Source of the DNA: Corallococcus caeni
GTDB lineage: Bacteria > Myxococcota > Myxococcia > Myxococcales > Myxococcaceae
Assembly (NCBI RefSeq): GCF_036245865.1
Contig: NZ_BTTW01000007.1
Span: 1-64,000 of the forward strand
DNA: 64,000 bases
Reading direction: 5' to 3'
In this document: in pieces, positions 9,029 through 18,000 of the stretch
How the letters are laid out: the number at the start of each line of letters is the position of its first letter
Numbering within the stretch: the stretch's first letter is position 1
Position numbers and translations under genes: made by a program
Notes under the pieces: generated by a model
Databases searched by the model: none
What the model was told of the DNA's origin: nothing
What the model saw: only the letters and a program-made list of their open reading frames with translations

Positions 9029-10183
9029 TCACCATCGCAGGGGCAGATGCCGGGGGCCACGGAGGGCCGCGAGCCCATGGGGCTCCATCGCCTGGATGTC
9101 GACGTGGAACACGCCCGGCGTTCGCCACAGTCCTTCGAGGATCACCCGGGCCTGCATCATCGCGAGCCCCGCCCCCGGACACCGATGGCTCCCCGCGCCG
9201 AACGCCAACCCATGCCGTGGCGCGCGCGAGGCGCCCTCGTTCGCGGACACCGGGCAGGGGTCGCCGCCCGTCGCGCCCAACCGCAGCAGCAACCGGGTGC
9301 CCTTGGGAATCCCCACGCCCGCGAGGCACACCTCCTCCGCGGCCTCCCGCACCGTGAGCTGCACCGGCGAGTCCTGCCGCAGCGCCGCTTCCAGCAGCAG
9401 GGTCAGGGCCTCCGCGCTTCGGGGCGCGGGAGGTCCTTCCCCCGCGGCCCGTTGCGCCGCCAGCAGCGCGCTTCCCACCAGCAGGCAGGTGGTGTCCGCC
9501 GCGCCCTTCATCACCGTCACCGCCAGGTCCAGCACCTGCGCGGCCTGGAGCTCGCCCCGATCCCTCGCGGCGACGAGCGAGGCCAGGAGCCCCGGCTCCG
9601 ACGTCACCGGGAGCGATGCGAGGGCCTCCGACAGCTCGCGGGTCATGTCCTCGAAGGAGGCCCGCAGCCAGGGGGGACGCGACTGCGCGTTGCACAGCGC
9701 GCACACCCGCATCCACCGCGCGACGTCCGCCCGGCGGGCCTCGTCCAGGCCGAGCAACGCGGTCATCACCGCCACTCCCACCGGAACGCAGACGTCATCG
9801 ATGACATCACACGTCCCACGGGGCGCGCTCACCGCCATCACCGCGTCGAACCCGGCCCGCGCGGTGGCCTCCAGCCGCGCGACATTCCTCGCGGAGAACG
9901 CCGCGCCAAGCTGGCGGCGCAGGTGCGGGTGGACCGGCGCATCCGACGCGAGCAGCGTGTCCCGGGCCGCCAGCGGCGCGGCGTCTCCGGGCGCGCGAAG
10001 CTCGAAGCTGTCCACGCCCAGCGTGCCCGCGCTGAAGCGCGAGTCGTCGCGCAGCACGGCCTCCACCTCCCGGGCACCGCTCACGACGTAGATTCCGTGG
10101 GCTTCGTCGTGGAGCACCCGGGGCGGCTCCGAGCCCTCCGGAGGCTCCGGAGGCACGGCGCTCTTGGCTGGAGCGGAGCTCAT
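9029..10183 (-). CDS. Cytochrome P450-like protein with broken ExxR motif
   Basis: 384 residues from the ATG at 10183, which overlaps the preceding stop by 4 bp (ATGA). The heme loop FGAGSHRCPG and the I-helix GAADTT are intact and resemble class I bacterial P450s. In the K-helix, however, the sequence is LLEAALRQDSPVQ: aligned to the usual EEALRYDSPVQ, the Glu three residues before Arg is Ala, with a Glu one position earlier. A few P450s that lack ExxR still bind heme, so the protein may be active or altered. It is the last gene of the RHS operon. The frame stays open upstream to 11044, but that part overlaps the acyltransferase-like gene and shows no P450 features. Confidence 0.85.
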   Translation of the reverse strand: MSSAPAKSAVPPEPPEGSEPPRVLHDEAHGIYVVSGAREVEAVLRDDSRFSAGTLGVDSFELRAPGDAAPLAARDTLLASDAPVHPHLRRQLGAAFSARNVARLEATARAGFDAVMAVSAPRGTCDVIDDVCVPVGVAVMTALLGLDEARRADVARWMRVCALCNAQSRPPWLRASFEDMTRELSEALASLPVTSEPGLLASLVAARDRGELQAAQVLDLAVTVMKGAADTTCLLVGSALLAAQRAAGEGPPAPRSAEALTLLLEAALRQDSPVQLTVREAAEEVCLAGVGIPKGTRLLLRLGATGGDPCPVSANEGASRAPRHGLAFGAGSHRCPGAGLAMMQARVILEGLWRTPGVFHVDIQAMEPHGLAALRGPRHLPLRW

Positions 10184-11103
10184 GACAGGGCCCCCGCCGT
10201 GGTGAGCGCCGTCTCCAGCGAGATGGCGCGCGCGCCCAGCCGTGGCGCCAGCTGGGACATCTCCGCGACGGGGCCGACCTCGATGAGGAGCGGTGCCCCC
10301 ACCGTGCCCAGGGCCGGCACCGAGTCCAGGAAGCGCACCTGACCGCGGAGCATGTCCCACCAATGCGAAGCCGCCACGGAAGCTCCTGTCTCGAACCACC
10401 GCGCCCGAGCGCCGGACAGCATGGGCCGGGTGAGGGGCAGGGACGCACGTCCCTTCAGCGCGGCTTCGAGCGCCGCGCGTCCCTCCCGCAGCGAGCGCAC
10501 GTGGACGCCCCAGGGAAAGGGCAGTGCCCGGATGCGGATGCCCGCCGCCGTGAGCCTCCGCTCGAGCCCCGCCACCGCGTCCGCGTCTCCCGACAGCACC
10601 GTGACGCCCGGCTCCATCCTCGCGCCAATACCCACCGCGCCCTCTGGCAGCGTCGCCAGCAGCGCGGCGCACTCCGACTCCGGCAGCCAGGTGATCAACA
10701 TGCGGTGACGCCCGGCCTCGGGCTCCAGGCTCCGTCCTCCGTGGAGCGCGATCCGCAGCGCGTCCTCCCAGCCGAAAGCCCCCGCCGCGTGGGCCGCGGA
10801 GACCTCGCCCGCGCACACGCCGAAGACCGCATCCCCATCCACGCCGTGGGCGCGCAGCGCCGCCAACGCCGCGACCTGGACCCCCACCACCAGCGGAAAC
10901 GTCACCGACACCGCGAGCCGGGGACCGCCCTCCGCGCGCAGCTCCAGCAGGGGGGACCAGCCCGCCTCCTGGCGGACGAGCGCATCCCCCGCGTGGAGCA
11001 TCTCCCGGAACACCGGCTCCCGTCGCGCGAGCCCCAGGACCCACGCTCCGTCCAGTACCGTGCCTCCCGGGAAGGCCAGCACCTGTTTCACCGCGCCGCT
11101 CAT
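10180..11103 (-). CDS. FabD/PKS acyltransferase-like protein with Cys at the nucleophile position
   Basis: 307 residues from the ATG at 11103, which overlaps the preceding gene. The fold signature follows malonyl-/acyltransferases: N-terminal FPGG (usual FPGQG), the nucleophile elbow as GVCAGEVSAAHAAGAF where the family has GHSxGE, and a late GVHVRSL in the position of the catalytic His (usual FHSPLM). So the Ser is replaced by Cys and the adjacent His by Val, while the second His is kept. This could be a thiol-based transferase or hydrolase, or a non-catalytic relative. It sits between a class II cyclase-like protein and a P450 with 4-bp overlaps on both sides, so tight co-translation is likely. 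Substrate unknown; no carrier protein is encoded in this operon. Confidence 0.7.
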   Translation of the reverse strand: MSGAVKQVLAFPGGTVLDGAWVLGLARREPVFREMLHAGDALVRQEAGWSPLLELRAEGGPRLAVSVTFPLVVGVQVAALAALRAHGVDGDAVFGVCAGEVSAAHAAGAFGWEDALRIALHGGRSLEPEAGRHRMLITWLPESECAALLATLPEGAVGIGARMEPGVTVLSGDADAVAGLERRLTAAGIRIRALPFPWGVHVRSLREGRAALEAALKGRASLPLTRPMLSGARARWFETGASVAASHWWDMLRGQVRFLDSVPALGTVGAPLLIEVGPVAEMSQLAPRLGARAISLETALTTAGALS

Positions 11104-12023
11104 GCGGACCGTCCTTCCACGCGCGCGAGCGCCTCCAGGCACAGCGCCGTCGTCAGCTCCTCCGAACCCCAGAACACCGCGTGCGGCGTGGGCGGCTCCG
11201 GGCCCGCGTAGAACGCCTCCCGCTCCCAACCGCCCTCGGGCGTCTGCCGCGCCAGCAGGGTGTCCACCGCGCGGTGCTCCTCCGGGCCCAGGTCCACCCC
11301 GTGCGCGAGGAGCGTGCAGAGCGCCATCGCGAGCGACAGCGAGCCCCCTTCCGCAGCGAGCGCCTGCCTCGAGCGCGCCACCGCCGCGTCCCGGCAGACG
11401 CCGAAGCCGCGCACGCCGTGCTCGAACGCCCGCGCCACCGCGTGGTGCAGGGACAGGGGCTGGACGTAGTACGCGCTCGCCCGGTCATCGCGGCCCTGGA
11501 GGATCTCCTCGATGACCAGGTCCCGGGCCGCCAGCGTCTCCGGGCGCTCGCCCAGGTACAGCAGCACGTTCGCGTTCACCACCGCGTCCAGGTCGTTGTT
11601 CCGGTTGGGCGGACGCAACCACGTCAGGAACAGCCCCGACGCGTGCCGGTTCGCAAGCAGCGCCGGCACGTTGTTCTCGATCCCCGCGTCGTCCCGGAGC
11701 GCGAACGAAGCACAGCACGTGTCATCCACGTCGGGGTCAATGGGCTTCCCATTCCGCGAAGACCAGTACCGCCAGACGCCGGGCGCCTCCTGCTCCTCCC
11801 GCAGGAAGGCGCGTGCCTTCTGCGTCATGGCCTCCACCGTGGGACCGCTCACGTAGTCGAGCGCGTGCAGCACGAAGGTCGTCACGAACGGGGACGAGTC
11901 GAACGTGCCCTCGTCCCGGAGGTGCGAGTCGAAGTGCAGGGTGCTGGCGAACTCCCCGTGCGCGAGCTGCCTTCGCGCCAGGAAGTCCACCGCGCGCTCG
12001 ATGGCCGGACGGGGGCGCATCAC
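11100..12023 (-). CDS. Class II terpene cyclase/prenyltransferase alpha-alpha toroid-like protein with DxDD
   Basis: 307 residues. Repeated helical pairs and QW-like segments (GVWRYWSSRNG near 90-100, QTPEGGWEREAFYAG near 265-280) point to the alpha6-alpha6 barrel of squalene cyclases and prenyltransferase beta subunits. DVDDTC near 105 matches the DxDD acid motif of class II (protonation-initiated) terpene cyclases. At about 300 residues it is only a single-barrel protein, shorter than the usual two-domain class II cyclases of 500 or more. It begins inside the RHS stop (ATGA, 4-bp overlap) and its own end overlaps the acyltransferase-like gene. It may cyclise a prenyl chain or be a toroid-fold protein with another role; the DxDD motif favours the former. 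Confidence 0.65.
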   Translation of the reverse strand: MMRPRPAIERAVDFLARRQLAHGEFASTLHFDSHLRDEGTFDSSPFVTTFVLHALDYVSGPTVEAMTQKARAFLREEQEAPGVWRYWSSRNGKPIDPDVDDTCCASFALRDDAGIENNVPALLANRHASGLFLTWLRPPNRNNDLDAVVNANVLLYLGERPETLAARDLVIEEILQGRDDRASAYYVQPLSLHHAVARAFEHGVRGFGVCRDAAVARSRQALAAEGGSLSLAMALCTLLAHGVDLGPEEHRAVDTLLARQTPEGGWEREAFYAGPEPPTPHAVFWGSEELTTALCLEALARVEGRSA

Positions 12024-15000
12024 AGCCCCGAGTCGTCGTTGAGGATGGTGTTCTGGGCGTTGAGGGCCTGGTTGCGCCGGAAGGCGTTCTCGTTGGCGCG
12101 CGCCTGCTGCCGCTGGACCTGCTTTTCAATCTTGTAGTTGGTGACCTCCGGGACCAGTCCGTTCAGGGCGCCGAAGGCGACACCCTGGATGAAGCCGATG
12201 AGCGTGGAGGTGGCATCCGCCTTCGTGAGCGCGGCGTTGACCGGGGCACTGGCCAGGCCTCCCGCCACACCGGCACTCACGCCCCGGATCGTGGCCTGGA
12301 CCGTGCCCTTCAGGGAGGTGGTGCTCAGCGGCTTCTTGAGGATGCCGCCGACGCTGCCGCCCACCGCCGAACCGATGGTGCCCGTGACGAAGCTCTGCCA
12401 TGCCGCCGTCGCGGGATCCTCTCCCATCAGCGCCGCCTGCGCCGAGGCCTGGGCCGAGGACACGCCGCCCTCCACCACCGCGCCCACCGCGATCGTCGTG
12501 GCGGTGGCCAGGGTCGCGTTGGTGATGACCGATTGCGCCGCGATCGCCACGCCGCCCGTCAGCCCGCCACTCAGCGCGCCGCCCACGGTGCTGATCGCCA
12601 GGGTGCCGAAGAAGATGCCCGCCGCCTCACTGCCCTTGGCGCCGGAGCTGGCCACGGACACCGCGCCATTCACGATGCCCGCCACCGCTCCGAGTCCCGC
12701 GCCAATCGCGATGGCGGGGGCCACTTCGACGATGGCGGCGGCCACCGCGGTGGCGGCGGCGACGAGCGCGGCGATGAGCTCCACGAAGAACTCGCCGTCC
12801 GGGTCGATGTACACCAGCGGGTTGTTGCCCGCGTAGGCGTACGGGCTGCTGAACTGATGGCGCGGATCCGTGGAGCGCAGCCGTCCCTGGCGCGGCGAAT
12901 ACATGCGCGCCCGGAAGTCGTAGTCCCCCGTCTCATCCAGCTCCCGCGCCACGAACCGGTAGGGGATGACGTCCGGCTGCGACCCCAGCGCGCCCCCGTC
13001 CGTGTCGCCGTAGGGCAGGTAGTCGTAGCCCGCGAGCAGGTTCGCCTGTTCGTCCAGCACCGCGCGGATGGAGCCGAGCCGGTCCGTGACGATGAAGCCC
13101 CGGAGGCCTGCGCCGCGAAGCTGCACGGGCCCGCGCGGGCCCCAGATGTACTGGACGCTGTCTCCACCCGTCACCTCCGCGAGCACGTCGTTGCCCGCGC
13201 CCCGGAGGTACAGCTTGGACACCGACTGACCGGTGCCCTGCGTCACCGTCTTCTGGAGCCGCCGGGCGTCGCGGCCGTAGCGCACGTCCACCCGGGTGCC
13301 ATTGCCCATCCGTGTCTCCAGCACCCGGTCGCGGAAGCCGTCCCAGGTGGACGTGGAGCCTTCATCGCCACCGGTGGTGTCGACGAGGGTCGTCTGGTTG
13401 CCGTTGGCGTCGTAGCCGAAGGTGACGGCCTCCGGCGGCGCGCTGAGGCTCTGCGCGCGGTCCTTCGTGGCCGGGGTGTACGTCTGGGTGAGGTCCGCCT
13501 GCTTCGTGAGGTTGCCGTTGGCGTCGTAGGTGTAGGGCTGCGCACCCTGGCCGTCGCCGGCGTCGACGCTCGACAGCCAGCCGCGCGGATCCATGCCGAA
13601 GTTCGACACGCGCTCGGGGCGGGGACCGCGGGCCGCGGTGGTGATGCGCGAGGGCATGCCCCCGTACCAGCCGGCGCCTCCGCCCGGAGGCAGCGCGTAG
13701 TCGGTGGTCTCGCTGAACTGGCTGCCCTGCGTCTGCTGGAGCCAGCCGGGCGGCGCATACGCGAACGTCCGCGTCACGCCCACCTGTTGTCCCGCGTCCG
13801 TGTACACGGCCTCCGTCGCGACGCCGCCGTTCGTCCCATACGTGTACGCCGCGACACGCTGGCCGTTGACGAGGATGCCGGCCACCCGGCCCGCCACGTC
13901 GCGCTGGTAGTCCAGGGACACGCCGTCGGTGCCCGGGTAGCCGATGAAGCCGACGTCACCCTGGTTGTCGTAGGTGTAGTGCGTCACGTAGACGGTCGGG
14001 TCGCCCGACACCTGCACCGAGTACTGGCGGATGGTGATGTAGATGTCGTGGGTGATGATCTCCGTGGACGTGAAGCCATCGGTCCCGGGCACCGCTGGAT
14101 CCACCTGGTTCTGGCTCACCACCTTCACCAGCTGGCCCAGCGAGAACAGGTTGTCGGGCGTGAGGGTCGGGCTCACCTGGTCATAGGTGTAGAGGTTGGA
14201 CGCCGTGGCCTGGGGATAGGACTGATCCTCCAGGTGCTGGGCCAGGGTTCCCGGCCAGGCCGAGGGCGCGCAGCCCTCCTCGACGACGCGGGACTTCGCG
14301 TCGTACTTCCAGTAGCGGATGTAGGGCGTCGTCGCGGCGGCACCCCGGGCATCCTGCTGGAAGCGCAGCCGTCCCCGGGCGTCGTACATGGAGCGGGTGG
14401 TGCCCGCGTTGGCGCGCGTCTCCGTGAGCGGCTGCCCGATGAAGTCGTAGCTGAACGTGTCCGTCCAGCCCATGGGCATCGTCGTCGAGGTGCACCGGCC
14501 CGCGGCGTCGTAGACGCTGCGGGTGATCTGCCACGTGGCGGGAGCGGAGGCCGCGCTGCTCCTCACGGCGGTGAGGATGCTGGAGCCGCGCTGGTCCACC
14601 ATCGCGACGGAGGTGATGCCGTCCGGGGTGATGGAGGTGGTGCGCGCGAGCTTGCCCGCGGTCACGCCCAGGCTGCCGTCGTTGAGGCCGTACTCCCAGC
14701 GGGCGGTGTGCGCCGGGGTGCCGGGGCTCGTGGGGATGGCGTAGGCGTCACCCGGCACGCCGCGCTCGACCTCGCGGCCCAGCGGCGAGGCCTCGTAGCG
14801 CGAGCGGGTGTAGGGGAACGCACCCGAGGCGGGGTTCTGCGTCTTCACCAGGCCCGACATCGTGAGCGTGCCCCAGTCGAAGGTGGCCAGGTCCTGCCGG
14901 TACGCACCCCACGTCGCGCCGGTGGGCGTCACCACGGCCCCCTGGGTGCGGATGGCGTCGCGGCCCATCGTGTCGTGGATCGTCGCGGTGCCGAGCAGCC

Positions 15001-18000
15001 CGCTGTCGAGCGCCACCTGCTCCTGGTTCAGGCGCCCGCCGCCGTCCAGGTAGCTCAGCTGCACGTCCGAGTCGGTGATGAAGCAGGCTTGATCGAAGGC
15101 CACCCCATCCGTCGCGACCAGCGCGAAGTCGCGGGAGGGCGTCTGCGCGCAGAGGTGCGTGAGCGCCAGCCCGCCGTCCGTGATGAGGATGAGCTGCGCG
15201 TCCTGCACGAGCACCAGCCACTGCTGCGGGAACGCGGTCACCTGCACCGCGCCATTGCCCGCCACCAGGTAGTAGCGCGCGCGGCTGGCCGCGTCGCTCA
15301 CGCACCAGGCCTGACCGGACGCCAGGACGACGACCGTGGAGGCCGGGGCCAGCGGGAGGCCGGCCAACATGAACAGGTTCAGGAACTCCGGGGGCAGCGT
15401 GCCCGCGTCGAGCGTCCCCGTGAACGACGAGGCCACGTCCAGCAGCGAGCGCACCGGCGCGGTCGCCACCGTGCCGCCGTTCTCCTGAAGGGCCCAGGTG
15501 GCCTGCGACGGCTGCCAGAGCAGCTGGAGCGCTGGCCCCAGCAGCATGCCCACCTGCGAGGTGAGCAGCCCGTCCGGACGCACGCGGACCGACACGCCGA
15601 AGCGGTCCTGCAGGCCCTCCGTGGGCTCCGGGAAGCCGGTGTAGTGGATGGCGCCCTGCTGGTGGGAGGCGACGTGGTGGAGCGCGGCGCCGCTCGTCGT
15701 CCACTCGCTCGGCACCTCGCTGGTCCAGGTCCCCGCGAAGACGTCACCGACGTTGAAGCTGTCGTAGATGCCCACCCCGCGCGGCTTGAGGGTGATGAGG
15801 CAGTTGGGGTCCTGGGCGCTGAAGCTCCCCTGGTTGCCCCGGCGGGAGAGGTACGCGCCCTTCATCAGGATGACGTCCTCGAGCGCGTCCACGGTGAGGT
15901 CCGTCTCCTGGAAGTCACCCTGCACGCGACGGCGCATCGCACCCATGTCCAGCACCTGCGCGTCCTCCACCAGGCGCACGGCGTCGTAGATGGAGCCGGT
16001 GAAGGTGGCGGCGAACGGCGAGAAGCGGATGTTGTCGATGCGCAGCTCCTGGCCCCGCGTGTTGCTGAAGCCGAGCGTCAGCGCCTGGGGCGAGGTGTCC
16101 GCCGGCAGGTCGAACAGCACGTAGAAGTACGTCCACGCGCCGCCCGTGTCGGGAATGGCCACGCTGGCGAGCGGGCCCGAAGCGCCGGTGACGTAGCAGC
16201 TGGCGCCGCCCGGCCCCGCGTCGAAGCCGGTGGGGGTCTTCAACCAGCAGGACACGATGTAGCGCTGGCCCACGGTCTCCGTCACGTTGAGCGTGCGCTC
16301 CAGCGGGGACGCGGCCTGGGTGCCGGCCAGGCCGACCGAGCGCAGGCCGGTGAACGAGTCGCCGGAGGCGATGGCCGCGCTCAGCGTCGCCGCGCTGCCC
16401 GCGAGCGTCCAGCCGGTGAGGTCCTCGTAGGACTCGAAGTCCTGGTACGCCACCTGTCCCGCGACGACGCTGGCGTTGCCGAAGGTGGCGACGACCAGCT
16501 CCTGGGTGGTGTCCAGGAGCTTCGCGTTCGTGAGCCCGTCCTCGGCGATGTACTCCTGGATCTCCCCGCGCAGGTCCCGCTGCGTCACCTCCCAGCGCCG
16601 CTTCCAGTGGGAAGCGGAGGGCAGGGTGGTGTTGGCCCAGTCCGTCGGGCTCAGCGTGGCGCCGGCATCGAGCGCGAGGAAGTTGCGGAAGGCCGCGGGC
16701 GCCAGGTAGGCGCCCACCTGCGTCCAGGTGGTGGCCTCGCTGAGGACGATGGCCCCATCCACGGTGACCGTCCGCTGGGCGCGGGGCGCGAGCAGGTTCA
16801 CCGCGGGCGTGGCGAACGCGGGGTACTTCTCGTAGGCGTAGACGAAGGACTCGGTGACGGTCTCGTCCGCGCCCGTCGCCGGGTTGTAGTTGGTGCTGAC
16901 GGACGAGCGCACCTGTCCGTTCGCCTCGTCGTAGAGGGTGGACGTCACGCGGGTGAGGGGCGGCTGCGCGGAGGCGCCCATCGGGTTGACGTCGAAGACG
17001 GTGTCCGACGTCTGCTTCTGGCGGACGTAGGCGCCCAGCAGCTTCCGGGACGCGCCGGTGGCCGCGTCGATGACGGTGCGCACCACCTCCCATTCCCGCA
17101 CCGTGCGCGCGACCTCGTGGCCCGCGCTGTCGTATCCGGACACCCGCTTCAAGAGGCCGTTGAGCAGCGAGTACGGCGTGTTCGAGGTGTCACCCTGGGG
17201 CGTGAGGCCGTCCTGGTACTCGTAGACGGAGTAGCCCTCCGGGCACGACGTCGTCTGGTTCGTGCCGAGCGCGGCCTTCACCTGGCTGAACTGGCTGGCC
17301 AACCCGTACGGACCGCAGTTGCCCACCGAGCCCGGCAGGTTGTAGTCGAACGCCGCCTGCACCGGCACGCCCAGCCCGTCCCGTGACTCCACCGACGCGA
17401 CCACGAACGTGGGCACCTGCCCGCCGGTCTGCTGGTTGAGCACGCGGTGCAGGGTGAGCGAGTCCGGTTCGTCGAAGGACGACCCCACGTACGTCACGAA
17501 GGCGGAGGGGCCCACCAGGTCCGTCCCCGGGCCGGTGGCGTCATCAGGCACGTAGACGCGGCCGGTGAGCAGCGTCGCGTCCTGCGCGAGCACGCCGTTC
17601 TTCATCAGCCACGCGTAGGACGTCCCGTCCGGCATGCCATACGCGAGGAAGTACGGCGCCTGGTTCGCCACGTAGACGGAGTCCAGGGGCAGCTGCTGGT
17701 CGAGCAGCACGAGCTCGCCCGTGGGCTGCTGCTCGTAGATGCGATTGCGGACGGTGACGAGCCGCCCGTTGAGGGTGGGGGACGCCGGGCCCTGGGTGCC
17801 ACCCGCGGGGATGAGGGTGACGAACTGGTCGCCGTACGGGTCATAGGTGGCGATGGCGCTCTTGTCGCTGCTCACGCCCACGGCCAGGTCGCCGCCGTAG
17901 GCGAAGCGGGCCACGGCCGTGCCTTCGTTGAAGTCGCCAAAGGTGCCGCGCTGCCACTGGTCGCCGTTGAAGCGCAGCAGGTTGCCCACGTTGCCCACCA

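Noticed and set aside
10184..11044. N-terminal extension of the P450 frame upstream of ATG 10183
   Set aside because: It overlaps the acyltransferase-like gene, is Gly/Arg-rich and lacks P450 sequence; the ATGA overlap fixes the start.
11813..17386. Plus-strand open frame of 1857 codons, and another at 17447-20437
   Set aside because: Both lie opposite the RHS gene, have Arg/His/Val-rich content typical of high-GC antisense frames, and no motif or ribosome site.
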